This document shows, piece after piece, positions 1-11,741 of a stretch of DNA of 64,000 nt. Both the position numbers and the translations under genes were made by a program. The stretch is from Sclerotiophoma versabilis. Its lineage: Eukaryota; Ascomycota; Dothideomycetes; Pleosporales; Didymellaceae. The notes under the pieces were generated by a model, which saw only the letters and a program-made list of their open reading frames with translations, had not been told where the DNA came from and made no database searches. The stretch's first letter is position 1; every line of letters starts with the position of its first letter. Location: assembly GCA_012274445.1 (NCBI GenBank), contig JAAROD010000026.1, positions 992,001 to 1,056,000 of the forward strand, read 5' to 3'.

Positions 1-255
1 TTTTGCTCTTCTGGCGAACTGAAGAAGTCTTTGGACTACCTTGAGTCAGTTCAAACTGGAGGTTATTGGTTACTGAAAACTGACAAGTTTGAACATGTCG
101 TTTATGTCCTGTGGTGGGATGGTCACGCCGTCGTTCTTGATGAAGAGGAAGCCATGTCTGGAAGCTGCGTCCAGAACTTGGCGAGCAACTTGATCAGTTG
201 GGTTCGAGATGTCGATGATTGGGATAGTCGTGTTTTCGGTCTCCGGCTGGGGCAT
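1..255 (-). CDS. 2OG-Fe(II) oxygenase, N-terminal part (cut by window edge)
   Basis: The 5' end of a non-haem iron dioxygenase of the isopenicillin-N-synthase-like family. Exon 1 (255-86) starts at ATG 255 with MPQPETENT and carries the family's N-terminal signature: a 'IPIIDISNP' strand followed by 'ASRHGFLFIKNDGV'. A 50-nt intron (85-36, GTCAG...GGTAG) is inferred because the frame stops at 70-72. The exon from 35 to the edge then continues phase 0 as SKDFFSSPEEQ, the usual 'FF..P.E.K' segment. The iron ligands (HxD...H) would lie beyond the edge, so the substrate cannot be judged. It is divergent from MKT1 and shares its upstream spacer. An in-frame ATG at 339 would add 28 residues that do not look like the family, so 255 is preferred. 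Family call is firm; function is not assignable. Confidence 0.8.
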
Positions 256-718
256 CTTGGATATGGATAGAAGAGTCTTGCTAGTGGTTTGCTTTGGAAA
301 GGTCCGATGAATTGTGCCCCCGCTACGGACGATAAGCACAACTTCGCTTATCTATTTTTTGTATTCTGTTTAGAAAGCAGCCCTGTTCCTGGACGTAGTC
401 AAGAATCAGAAGCTTGAGTTCAGTTCGTCTTATCGGCGGTACTTAGTTATGGTGTTCCTGAACTAAAGACGAAAGCGGACAAGTGTCTCGACCAGGGTTC
501 AGCAAGCGGGCGGGAAGCTCTCGTGCTGGGACCTCAAAAACACCTTGACCATCAACACCCCCGCAATTGTTGTTGTGCAACCCATCTCTGAGCAATATTG
601 CGTCCAGACTCTCATACGCCCCGCCCGAAACTCCGGCCTGGAACTATTCAGAATAACCTCCGTCGCTGCCTCAAATCGCACTTCGAATCCCAAATAAATA
701 GCGCACGCGCCGATCACG
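256..718. other. divergent intergenic spacer
   Basis: A 463-nt spacer between the oxygenase start (255, minus) and the MKT1 start (719, plus), so it should hold both promoters. I see no coding signal and no clear operator. Confidence 0.6.
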
Positions 719-3098
719 ATGATTCGCGACTTCGAAGCATGGAACGCCAACATTGGCGAGCTCAGCGAACTGCAAGAGCTCAGCGGCTGCCGTGTGGCTA
801 TTGAAGCTGCTCACTACCTCCAGCACCGCATTCTCAGCCATCCTCGCGCAAGAGAACCACTCGTACCTGCCCTCGGCGGCCTGCCACTTGGCATGAAGCA
901 ATATATCGAAGAAGACCTGAACACATTCCAGAGCCTACAGATCGAACCATGGTTCGTATTCAGCGGCTTGGACATTACAAAACCGGACGACCCATTCCAG
1001 CAGAAGCAGCGGGAGGCCGGGGTGAACACAATGGCTTGGAACTTGTACGATAGCAACCAGGCGGAGGCGTCTGTCGCCAAGTTTGGAGAGTCAACATACG
1101 TTACGCCTGAGGACCTGTTCCGTTTTCTGCAATCTATCCTGATTGAGCGTAAAGTCCACTTCCAGATTGCACCTTATAGCGCTTGGGCCCAGGTACGACT
1201 TCTTAAGAAAGCATCGTGGAGGTTACTGACGCTGTGTAGCTGGCGTATCTTGAGAAAGAAACCCTCGTTCACGCAATATCAGGTGCATCAGAAATCCTCC
1301 TGTTTGAGTGCGACAAGGTCGTGACATCGTGGAACCTCGAAGACAAGACCTTTGGTTGGACAAAGCGAGCGAAGTGCATCGCCGACTTGGAGAGGTTTGC
1401 TGGCAGCGGAAGAGTCACCGAAGATGTCTTCGTTGATGCGCTGTTACTCGCCGGAACGCCCTTTCTACCGACCCTGCCTAATCTGAGCTCGCCCAACAGA
1501 ACCGAACTTCTCAAACCACATGGCGCCATCAAGATGATCATGAGCAGCGGCAGGACAGGATACTCTGTTGTAATCAACAACAAAGATGACCCGCGATTCG
1601 GCAACTATGTCGACAGATACTGCAAGGCAAGATTGGCAGTAAAGAATCACCCTATCCTCACCACGGATGGCAAGGTCGAGCCCTTGAATGCAAGCCAGAT
1701 GTCGGCCGATGCCAACCAGTTCTTGGGTCAGCGACTTTCGGATGAGCTCCACTATCTGCAGTCCCATGGCATTATCAACTCGCGCCTTCTACAATGGCGC
1801 ACATCCTGCGAGATACATGAGCAGCCTCCGATAGACGGCGGCATGTCAGCAGAATACCATAAGCTGGTCACCACCAAGCTTACCCCGTTACGGACCGCAG
1901 CTCTCAACCTCCTCTCGACACCTCTCAACAACTGGTACAGGGTTAAGGGCTTAGAATTAACATGTTGGTTCCCGGACGCCGCAACAGGGAAGCCACAGAA
2001 GAAGGAGATCTCGATGAGAGATCTGCCCGAACATCAGGCGGTCGCTGAGACATGGAACGTGAAGGAGGGGACATTCAGGGACGTTGTATCCAGCAATGAG
2101 GGCAGTGGGCCGCTTGGGTCTGCCATTTTGGCCTTGACCAGTGACGATTTCGTCGCCAAAACTGTTGCGAAGAAGGACACCAACAATGTAAGTTCGCGTC
2201 TGGAAACTTTAGAGCTTAAACTGACATGGATCAGCTTCTTTCAACACCAGACGAGATTCTGTACAACGCGATATGGCGGTTCCTCGCTGTGCGTGAGTAT
2301 GTCGATGCCAAACACAACTTGACCGCCTGGGGCAATGTGCTAGCACAAACAATCGCATCATTGGACGGTAATGCCGAGCTCGAAGAGAGCGCAGTACTCG
2401 CTGTAGAGCTGCTGCGTCTTGAAGATCTGAACGGTGACATCACGATGTTTCCCTACAATGGAGCGCCCATGCGTGGCAATGGTTAGTATCACAATATCTG
2501 GTTTCTGACAATATCTGACAATATCACAGCGAAGGATCAACATGCTAACATGCTGATCTCGCGTGTCGCTGCATTGGGCACACTCCAACATAAACCGATT
2601 GGTTTCACAGGTCCTCTAAGCCAACACCTCCTCGGATACGGATCGATCGTAAACCTCGTCCGTCAAACACTGCGCGATCTTGTCGAAGCTACCTGCACAA
2701 ACATGTTCCTGACCGGGTGCTGCGAGAGGAAGACCGATCTCTCGACGCTAATAACAAAGTATGATAAATTTTTTGTGTCCTGAGTACTCTGCTTACACAT
2801 GGATAGGTTTCCATTCCTCCTACCAAACAACTGTGCACTTGGTATCGGCGTCAAGTCTTACCTTGACGAACTCACGAACGACTCAGACCCGACCTCTGCA
2901 GAATCAAAAGCACGAGTCATCGAGACCGTATCCACTCGATACTTCCCACAATCGATAGACTTCCACAACGATCTCCGTTCAACATTCGCCTTGTGGGATG
3001 CCGTGTATGCCGGAGTCAAGGTTTCCGGAAGCAAGATATCCCAACAGAACAAGACGTTGTGGACTGAGACAAACGACTGGTTGCGAGAGCGTCGTTAG
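719..3098 (+). CDS. MKT1: Mkt1-like post-transcriptional regulator (XPG-like nuclease fold)
   Basis: Orthologue of yeast Mkt1, a cytoplasmic protein with an XPG/FEN-like N-terminal fold that works with Pbp1 in mRNA regulation (known for the family). Five exons: 719-1192, 1240-2187, 2235-2481, 2530-2758 and 2807-3098, giving 729 aa, close to the yeast length. The N-terminal XPG-like part has 'GLPLGMKQYIEED' and 'PWFVFSGLDI'. The XPG-I-like part has 'EILLFECDKVVTSW' and 'DALLLAGTPFLPTLP'. The C-terminal half matches the MKT1-specific region, including 'GPLSQHLLGYGS'. Every splice join restores a conserved phrase, for example 'SAWAQ|LAYLEKE' over the first 47-nt intron. The start at 719 is the first ATG in frame before the XPG-like segment. 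Confidence 0.9.
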
Positions 3099-4068
3099 GA
3101 ACGGTGAATTATGAGATTTTGGTTGAACAACAATCTGCGGCTCACGACCTTACGCAATGCAGGTGCTTTGATACCCGCATCCCCACATCCTTACAGAGGC
3201 TTTACCAGCGACCGAGCAGACTTCATCGATCAGTTTGATGATGCCACAGACAGGTTGGTTCTTCCAGGCGTAGCATATGTTGCGGGGCATGCGAAGGCAG
3301 GGTACCCTAAAATGTTGCACTGATTGGGCATTGCAAGGTAGTGCGCATCTCGGAAGCCATGTTGGTTGCGAGGGATGCTTGGGAGTTCTTGGGTGACGGG
3401 AAGAAGTCAAGGTGCCGCTGGAGCGAGGATGGAGCAGATGATTCGTGTCACTACCAACGACCCCTGTAAGCCTCAGGCCTGATTCAGGTCTGCCTGCCCA
3501 CCATTTCTCGCGCTCAGATCCACTGTTACTTCTCATGAAACTAGGTAACCTGCTGCACGTGTAGTTTTCTAGGCATCACGCCCACGTGCTTTCACGTGCA
3601 CCCTTCTGCCTTGCAAGGCCAATAAGTATATCAACCCTCGTCTGCAACCATGAATTCCCTTCTCAATACTTACCTGATCGGGGTCCGCGAGAATAAGAAG
3701 TCGCGCGACCGGCATAGATCAGCTGCATAGTACGATGCGGGACTGGTTTTGTCTGATGGCTCCTTGTGGGCTTTCACTGGCGCAATTTTTGCTTGCTTCA
3801 CATCTTTTTTTATGACAAGGAGATGGAAAACCCAAACGAGTATGCGCCGGCCGAATTGCAATATCTTTGCAAGTAAACATGTTGTTATGTATGGTGGTGA
3901 TGAAGGTGGAGCTAAGGTGTCATTTGTCCCGCCCTGTACGCCAGAAGTAGTTAGACAATATTGACCCCGAATTACCAGGCGTCCACCGTGCAACGCTCGT
4001 TCTTGAACCTCCCTTGCAATGACCATGACCCTCCTTTCCTAGAATTCGACAGAAGAAGGAGAGCCGGG
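3099..4068. other. intergenic region
   Basis: About 970 nt without a gene I can support. It contains the CACGTG cluster at 3556-3598, a TATA-like stretch near 3622-3632 and a 26-codon open frame from an ATG at about 3650. That frame could be an upstream ORF in the leader of the F-box-like gene. Confidence 0.5.
3556..3598. promoter_or_regulatory. cluster of three CACGTG (E-box) palindromes
   Basis: Three perfect CACGTG hexamers at 3556-3561, 3583-3588 and 3593-3598, within 43 nt and upstream of a TATA-like stretch. CACGTG is the core site of bHLH factors (Cbf1/Pho4/SREBP types in fungi). The nearest downstream gene is the F-box-like protein at 4069. A regulatory role is inferred from clustering only. 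Confidence 0.45.
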
Positions 4069-4884
4069 ATGATAGCAGAGCAGGAAATCTCCACGGCGTG
4101 GAGCAAGTCGTACAAAGAAGACGTAGGCCGGCTCAGCTTTTTGGACCTCCCTCGCGAGCTGCGTGATCTTGTCTACGCCTATACGTTCCACGTTGCTGGC
4201 GCAATTTTCGTCTACACCAAGGACCCTTACCAACCCGAGCGTAAACTCCGATCCAAAATTATCCGCTACAAAAACTCCGGTGCTGCAGAGCCCCTGAACG
4301 TATCTAAACGGATCTCTATAGGCTTGTTGCAGACTTGTCGGCAGCTGCATGCTGAGTCTGCCCCCGTCCTCTATGGCGATAATATCTTCCGCGTTTGGTT
4401 TCTCAGCAAGACAAACATAGCAACAGCCTACAATCAGCTCGTACGGCGCGTGATCTTCACCACGGAGGCATCTCACCGCATCTTCGGTCCCCGCGATCTC
4501 GACGCCGTCAGTCACGGATGGAAGCATCGTTTCTGGCCGAGTATCCTGGACAGCGGGGAGAAGCTACTCGCGCAGTTCCCAAACGTGGAGAGCATCACTG
4601 TCCCGATGAAGTCTGGATCCGACTCCCCAGCATGGAGGCCCGCCTTCTTTGCCTTGGGCGGCAAAACTGCTGATCGGCGTATCGAGCTTGCGGCAGAGTG
4701 GATGCTGAAACGGTCCCCTCTCGCAGATGAACGGCTGCGCGACTGTCTGCACTTGGAGCTTGACCCGCCTCCTGGCAGCATCTCGAGGGAAGAGTATGCT
4801 GGTTCTCGGTTTGCGCCGGACGAGGAAGAGTGGGATTATACAGAGTTTGAAAACGCGTTTGAACTGATGAAAGCCCTGGACTGA
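4069..4884 (+). CDS. F-box-like fungal protein, uncharacterised
   Basis: Single-exon protein of 271 aa. Near the N-terminus it has 'LSFLDLPRELRDLVYAYTF', typical of the many fungal F-box-like proteins ('FL.LPxELRxxIY'). This is followed by 'LLQTCRQLHAESAPVLYG', the second hallmark of the same family. The rest has no recognisable domain and the C-terminus is acidic. The frame is open upstream to about 3961 without an ATG, so ATG 4069 is chosen; an upstream exon cannot be excluded. Such proteins are presumed substrate adaptors, but nothing here shows a partner. A run of 20 C begins 15 nt after the stop. Confidence 0.7.
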   Translation: MIAEQEISTAWSKSYKEDVGRLSFLDLPRELRDLVYAYTFHVAGAIFVYTKDPYQPERKLRSKIIRYKNSGAAEPLNVSKRISIGLLQTCRQLHAESAPVLYGDNIFRVWFLSKTNIATAYNQLVRRVIFTTEASHRIFGPRDLDAVSHGWKHRFWPSILDSGEKLLAQFPNVESITVPMKSGSDSPAWRPAFFALGGKTADRRIELAAEWMLKRSPLADERLRDCLHLELDPPPGSISREEYAGSRFAPDEEEWDYTEFENAFELMKALD

Positions 4885-6303
4885 GCGGATCGAGGATTCC
4901 CCCCCCCCCCCCCCCCCCAAATTACTACAGATATGCTTCTCGCAATCTCAGCAGGAGATTTTACGCACAACACAGAGCCACAGCGCGTGACACGTTCTTT
5001 CGTTGGATTCGGGGATGCTGTCAACCACGCGCCAATCGAACGGCTGCCGGATCTGAACTCCACGTCTGTCCCGCAAATGAACGGTATGCTATCGAGCCAG
5101 CAAAAAGAGCCTTTGTTTAAGATACCGTAAATTCATCGACCGATGAACGAGAAGGGGATGTACCGAGGCGAACACCATCTGTGTATATACCCATGTACAC
5201 GGCTGGGAGATTGGTGGCTTCGAAACAATAACAAGGCAAGGAAGGAATGGATCAGAGGGTTTCCATGGTTTGCTGCCATCAGATTGGAAGATGTGGTCTC
5301 AGGTGCTAATACTTGCCGATGTGAAACCGAAGATGAATCGTTCGATGGAATGTCTGTGAAAGAGTCAGATCAGCCTCCCAAAAAGACGCGGTGGTCATGA
5401 TGTACTGCCTGGAACCAGTCTTCGAGGACGGTAGCTCTTGCTCGTATACACGGTGGTGGTGGTGTTGTGAAAAGTCACCTGTGAAACGAAGCTTACAGTT
5501 TACAACAAACTGAGCATATTTGTATTGTAGACCGGAGTCTACCTGTCGGATCGATGCTCTCCCAATTCACACCCAGACGATGCAAGAGTATTAGTAATGA
5601 AGGCACGCAACAAGGAGCGACGAACGCAGCTTTATGCAGCAGCACACAATTCAGGACATCAGTGAGCGGCAGGACAAACGTCCACTACGACAATTCATTG
5701 CAGCTGCAGCAGATCCATCTTCACTCGAGCGCAATTCCAAGATGGAAGATGATGCAATCCGATTCAAATAGTTTACAAATACTTTGCCAGATGGATTCAA
5801 AGTAAAAAAGAAAAAAAACAAGTCAAAGTAAAGAAGAAAACGTATCTATCCATCCGTCCGCCGACCACACCACCAAATGTATCTAAAGTAAGAAGTGAAG
5901 AATAACACCGACCGATTCATGATAGGGTATTAGAAAAGGTGCGAAGCCGAAAAAAAGATGTACCCGCAGCCGTGAGACAGTGGCTAGGAAGGAGAGAGAG
6001 AAATAAAAAATAACAAATAATGCCGGTCAAAAGACGGGAACAAATGTAGCAAATGCGGAAAAAAGCAGGCTGCCGCCGTGACAAGCCAGGCCCAGCTGAC
6101 GTTCTCCCCAGCTAGAAAACGCGTAATATGCGACGAATGCAAACACACCGCCCAAAGTTAGAAATAACGGGTTTCGTTCCACATGACACATGTTTCCTCC
6201 CAAAAAAATCAAACCTCGCAGAACGCCGTATCCCTAGGGTATTGTCAAGTAAAACTCCTTCCTCCTCTTGTAGCATCGATTAATGCATGTAGCCTCACTA
6301 TCG
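4885..6303. other. intergenic region between convergent genes
   Basis: About 1.4 kb between the 3' ends of the F-box-like gene and the TEA4-like gene. It begins with the C homopolymer. An 85-codon frame at 5143-5400 has an ATG but no family resemblance. The part from 5800 to 6020 is A-rich and purine-rich. I see no supported gene. Confidence 0.5.
4899..4918 (+). repeat. poly-C tract, 20 nt
   Basis: An uninterrupted run of 20 C just after the stop codon of the F-box-like gene. Homopolymers of this length are rare in fungal unique sequence, and its exact length is prone to assembly error. Confidence 0.9.
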
Positions 6304-9300
6304 CTACCTTCCACTCCCCTTGCTTAGCTGACTGAGTTGACTCTTCTTACTCGCTCCGCTTCCATGGCGCTTCATGCGGTTGTCCATCAAGCCAGCCAGT
6401 AGCCTGTCAAGCTCACTGCTAAGGTTCTGGGCTGCCTTTGTCTCCTCAACGAAAAGGCCGCTCATCAGTGGATGGTCCTTGCCTACGGGTACAACGCCGG
6501 TGGTGTCGTTGATCATGAGGAGTAGATCGCGAATCTCGCTGCCGTCGTCAAGGTAGGAGCGTAGGCTGGCGTCAGACCAGGCTGGTAGCGTCGAAGACTC
6601 CGAGGACACCGGAGCTGGTGATACCGAAGGCGACGTGCTGAGATTCAGCGGTACTGGAGCGGCACGTGACGGTGGTGGAATGAGATTCGCGTTGGGAGAG
6701 AGGTTTGTAGGCGAGGGCGATGATCCAGAGCGAGGAGCTGCAACGTTGAGCTTTTCAGGCACAATGGTGTCCGGACTCGCTACATCCAGATCCGGAGTCG
6801 ATACGCGCGAGCTGGTGTCCGCACTTGAGTTGTCGCCTGTGAGATCTGGCAGTTGCTGTACATCTGACTCCTGGTCTTTACCTGTTGCTGCTTCTCTGGT
6901 CGTTGGCTGTGCATCAGCGGCAGAGACATGAACGGGTGATTCGGACAGACGTCCAATAGGCTCGGTAGTTGTCTGTTCTTCTGCTTTATCTTGCGCGTCA
7001 GGATCTGCGAATGGATCATCGCTCTCATCTGCGCTGGAATCGAAGTCGTCTAGTGCAACACGCTCTTTCGCCTTGCGGACTTTCTCTGGCCTTGGAGCAC
7101 TATCCGTAGTAGAATTGGATCTGAACGGATTCTTGGAGCTGATGGCGGCCATTACGCCCTGGCTTTCCGGTGATCTGACTCGTTCCTGCACCGATGGCTG
7201 TGGCTCTGACGTTTCCTCCCGATCAGGCGAGACTATGCGCATGGTTGAAGGAGCTTTCTGTCCCGCGGCGCTATTTTCACGTGCATCAATGTCGTCTTCT
7301 GGATCCACGGTGGCTTCCATAGGGCTGTCGGTCTTCAGAATGCTCTTCGTCTTGACTGGTGAATCAGTCCTAGCACGCTGTTGCTTCTGCAGTTTACCCT
7401 TGCTTGATTGTCTTGATGGCGTGGGCCCAGTTTGCTCATCCGATTGTCGCTCCGGTGAGACTTCTGCGGGCTTCGCTTGGATGGTCTGTGTTGCGGTCTG
7501 TGTTGCGGTCTGTGTTGCGGTCTGTGGTGCGGTCTGTTCTGGCTTTTCGACTGCCTTCTTCAGATCGGCCTCCACGACATCAATGTCGCTCTTCGAGTCC
7601 TTGTCTTTCTTGTCTTTGCGCTTGAACAGGCCACTGAGCATACCGGACTTCTTGTCCTTCTTTTTCTTGTCGTCCTTGACTTTATCGGCAAATCCATTCT
7701 TTTCCAGACTTTCAAGACTTGGCCCACGCTCACGAGAGCCGGTTGTGGAGGTACTCGAATCGTCTCGCAGCAAGTTAGGCGTAAGAGTGATCTTGCGAGT
7801 CTCTGTGTTCTCATCTTTGAAGAAGGAGTCTGTGTTGCGGAGCGTGCCGTTGCGTGACACTTTCTGATCCAGTGGTCGGTCAAACATCTCATCGCTGGTC
7901 TTCGACTTGTCCTCATCTTTAACAGTCTCTTCACTCGAAGTCCGCATCTCTTCAGAAGAGACCTTCCTCACACCGCCAAGCTTCAGTGGCTTCACTTCCA
8001 ATGATTCGTCCTGTTCGGTCTCCACCTTCTGCGCAGTTTGTTGTTGTTGCTGCTGCTGTTGCTGCTGTTGCTGCTGTTGAACCTGCTTCGGATCCGGTCC
8101 CCCAAATAGCTCACCACCCTCCTCATCGGAGGAGTAGTCGTAGTCAGATGCTTCGACATAGGTAGGTGCTCCGAACTGTACAGTCTTCGCATTTCGTCGT
8201 CGCATAGCCTTTTTCAACGGGTTCTTTGTTTTCTCAGCAGTATCGCCAAGCATCGTTGCCGAAAGGTCGATGTTTCTGTGTTTATTAAGGCGCGCCAGAC
8301 GCTCAGTAGGTGTTTCGATGTGCTCCGCAGGTAAGTAGCCTGGGATACTATTTAGCAAATATTTAACGTAAGCTCTGGATACGCCTACCAATGCTGCTGT
8401 CTTTTACAACACGGACGAGCCACCAGTAACTGTTACTGTCGTCGAGCAGCACCATCGTATCGCCTTTTGTGGCATTTGCCTGGCCTTCGACGGTAGCAAC
8501 GAAAGTGTGCAGAGCGTAGACGAATTCGAAGTCGATATCCTCTGTTTCTCGTAAGCATTCGCCTCCCCACCCTGAGTCGACAAATCTAGGATCGGCAGAA
8601 AAGAAAACGTCATTGGAAGCATCATCATTGTTATCCAGTTCCTGGTCCCAAGACTCGGCGTCGCTGTCGGTCGTCCAAGAATCATCTTTATCGTCAGGGC
8701 ACTTGGGTGGAGGTGGGGTGCCGTTAGTACTCCGCGGAACAGACGCGACGGTTTCGACGAAAGGGTCTTCCGGTAGGTCCGTTGACGGCGGCCGAACCGA
8801 TCGCAGCATGATCCTAGCATGATCCTCATCGAGGTCGGACATTAAAGATCCTTGCGAGTCCTCCCTCATGTGCTGCAACCTCTGTTCAACGAGCCTCAGT
8901 CGTCTTGTTCTAGGGCTTAGGTCTCCGTCCTGAATGGCCGTGGTATCGAGGTGCGAGCCGTTGGTGGTCCTTGTCCAGGTATACTCACCACAATGATGCT
9001 CCGTTGACTGTAATATAGAGGGGTGCTGAGAGAACTGAAATATGGGAGGTGTTGTGAAAGTTGAAAGGTCATCTGTACCAGCTGCTGGGACGCTGGAAGG
9101 TCGACCAGCGCTGGCAACAGGTGTAGGAAAGTGAAGGGGTGTGGTTGTGAAAGGGGACGAAGAAGCGGAATTTGATACGACGGGTGACGATTGTGGAGTC
9201 AGAGACTCCCGTCGCGTGGGCCATAGCAAGGGATAAGAAGGTAAGGAATACCCACCATCGTCAATCGAAGGTGAACTCGAGATCTTGTCGAGCATGTCAT

Positions 9301-9713
9301 CGTCCATGTCCTCCTCCACATCGGCGTCCTGCATGTCGTCGTCGTTGTCGGCGTGGGCGCCACCATGTTGGTGTGGGTTTTGGCCGTTCGTGTTCATTAC
9401 TGTGCGTTCATCGTCAGATCCGGGGTCTTCGCTCAGCGAGCTCCCGGCATGGTTCCAGGCGTTCTGCAGACGCGTTTCCTCGGCGGTGCGCTCATCTTCG
9501 ACGGATTGCAGAGAGGCTTGCTGATGGGGTGCAGCTGGCCCAATACCTAGCGGCGCAGGGTGTTCTGGCTGGTTCGAATGGTCTTGTGCGGTTGGAGACG
9601 ATTTGTCCTGCAGGTCAATGGTGTCTGCGCCGAGAGGTCAGTATGCGCTCATGCAGTCGCCAGTGAATGGAGCACACCGCCGTACCTGCTCGTATTATTT
9701 GTGGGCGCGTCAT
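6304..9713 (-). CDS. TEA4: Tea4/Bud14-type SH3 polarity protein with PP1 docking motif
   Basis: Cell-end polarity factor of the Tea4 (fission yeast)/Bud14 (budding yeast) family, which recruits type 1 phosphatase and links microtubule tips to formins. Three exons: 9713-9686, 9624-8389 and 8339-6304, giving 1099 aa. The SH3 domain (about residues 372-435, 'YALHTFVATVEGQ...YWWLVR') is completed across the 49-nt second intron as 'KDSSI|GYLPAEHIE'. It is followed by the family core 'KNPLKKAMRRRNAKTVQF', which contains the RVxF-type PP1 site KTVQF (about 473-477), and 'PTYVEASDYDYSSDEE'. A run of about 14 Q follows. The remaining C-terminal part is low-complexity and charged, with a TQTA repeat. 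The short first exon (MTRPQIIRA) is inferred: an in-frame TGA lies just upstream, and the frame between 9624 and 9397 is open and in phase. Confidence 0.85.
7477..7530 (-). repeat. 12-nt in-gene tandem repeat (TQTA units)
   Basis: Repeats of about 12 nt (plus strand core 'tgtgttgcggtc') inside the TEA4 reading frame encode consecutive Thr-Gln-Thr-Ala units in the disordered tail. Unit length is a multiple of three, so copy-number change would keep the frame. Confidence 0.7.
8037..8080 (-). repeat. CAG/CAA repeat encoding polyglutamine in TEA4
   Basis: A run of CAG/CAA codons (read as ttg/ctg on the plus strand) encodes about 14 glutamines between the PP1-docking core and the charged tail. 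It lies in a disordered linker. Confidence 0.85.
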
Positions 9714-11741
9714 CCTAGCTCAGCGTCGTCGGGCATCCAGGAGTCGTAATGTTCGTCGTCGTCGAGAAACCGCCAAGAGGCTGGGGTGCGGCGCAGTCAA
9801 TGCGAGGGACGGCCAGCGCAGGTCGACGGCGGCAGTGGCAGGTGTCGGTGCAGGTGTCGCTGTATGGATATTCGTGCAGTAATGAGCGTAGGCGGTTCGG
9901 CGAGTGTCAGGAAGAGCGCATGCGGTCGATGTTTGAACGTCAAGGGAGAAGGCGCGGCTGGAGGTTCGTAAAGGTTGCGGAGTGCGGAGCGGGCGTTTCA
10001 AGGGCGCGCACGGCTCGTTGTCGTAGCACTGCGGACGGATAAGCCACGGCTGGCGGGGGTGGATAGCAATGCGTGCGGTGTCGAGCGACAATCAGGGCAG
10101 CAGTCGGCGGCGTTTGTTGTGCGTTGTGGTGGTGCTGCGAAGGGGTCGTTCCAAGATTAAGTTTGGTGTATCTTAGGAGACGCTTTCTGAACACTATCCC
10201 CCTGCAACAGCTGAAACCTAGCGCCTGGTTGTGCCTGTCAGCCTGAGCACATCACCATCTCTCGCACAAAAGGGGGTTGCGGCTCGGCCCTTTCTACGGC
10301 TGCCTTCACTGTGAACATCAGCTTTCCACTCATGCGCTGTTATTATTTGTTAGGCCTGTCCACAACCCTGTCTTGGGATCATCTCCATCGCAAGTTGACA
10401 GCCGTCATCTGCTCGTACCTGGAAGATCGACACGGCGAGAAACTGGAGCTGAAACATGACCACGCGAGTCATTGCCAGGGGCCAGCACTGCACTCGTCGC
10501 TGCACCTTCGCGCTACTGTCGTCTGTTTCGCGTTTCTGCGAACTTCTGATTGACATCTTTGTCAGTGTCCCTGCGTGCCGAGAGTCCTCAATTTAGGGTT
10601 TGTATGATACGTCACCGTCAGAGAGTACAGATGCAAGTCTGACCCACGTCATATCACAACAAACAACGTACGCCGCAGTCCAGCTCATCTCTCGGCCACA
10701 ACCATGGAACTTGATATGATCGATATCTACATGGCTGGCCTGCCTTTGCATTGTGTAACATTGTTCAGTGTGAAGGTTCGACATTGTTTGTTGGAGATTC
10801 CAGAGCCACCCACTCTATGCCTTCACGATGAAACAAGAGAACATACAATTTGGATTATCACAACCACACTCACGAAACAGGTATCACGCTGCGAATCTTG
10901 CCTGACCACCGCGAACTCTCACAACACTTGCATCCCATGCTGATGCGTAGCTGAGAAACGGGCCGCTTTGGTGCAGAACCAGACGACAATACTGGTGCTG
11001 ATGAGGAAACGCTTCGACCCTCACTAGATGCATTTCCTCCCATTTCACCGCCGATGGAAAAGTCCGCGTGTTCAGTTGGGCAATACATGGGTGAGAAGTA
11101 TTGCCAAGTTTTATAATCCATTGTTAAATTTTCCACCTCCGTTGTGAAATATTAATATTCATCTCACGCAATTTCGAACCCAACACGCATATCATGCCCG
11201 TGCTGCCATGTTTCTGCACTTCCCAGGGTGCGCTTGTCATTGGTGTTTTCAGATCACTGAAGGTGTAGCTCTTGCACTCTTCCATTCTACGAAGCGGAGG
11301 ATGTGCTATAGGCAATCCATCAGGAAAGGCAGTGGAGAAAGTCAAAGCATTGTCATGCACGATTCAAAGAAAAGACGCAGCATGGTAAGATTGATTCGAT
11401 AAGATGGGTGAGATTCCTACTCGCTACAACAGTGTGAACAGACCAAGGGCCGGCGTGGTACTAGGCAATATTACAAAGACACTACAGACAGTGCAGACAG
11501 CTACTATACAGCGAGATAGAAAAAGTGATATCCAACAGAAAGAAGAAGAGAGAAGGAAAAAGGAGGAGGCTGCAGCCCATCGAGGGCGCAGAGTAGTAAT
11601 CATGACTCGTATGTCGTACAACAGACGCTAGAAAAGTCGCTCGCTGCGACGCTGGGAGTGACAAAGGAGAGGGTATGTACAAGCCGCCAGAGCTCATGGA
11701 GTTGGCAGTGTTGATTTACGGGCGACGTTCGAGGCCGGTTG
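9714..11741. other. large intergenic region
   Basis: About 2 kb between the start of TEA4 and the 3' end of the PH-domain gene. The part to about 10200 is GC-rich and probably promoter/leader. From 10300 to 11650 there are only short unrelated frames on both strands and a purine-rich stretch near 11515-11570. I see no supported gene. Confidence 0.5.

Noticed and set aside
4019..4068. earlier ATG codons for the F-box-like gene
   Set aside because: The ATGs near 4019 and 4025 are out of frame with the conserved LPREL region; the in-frame upstream extension has no ATG.
5143..5400. 85-codon plus-strand frame after the F-box-like gene
   Set aside because: No family resemblance, and it lies in the 3' flank between convergent genes.
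7073..7867. 264-codon plus-strand open frame rich in Ser/Leu/Cys
   Set aside because: Antisense to the TEA4 tail; the Cys-Val-Ala runs are just the reverse of the TQTA repeat.
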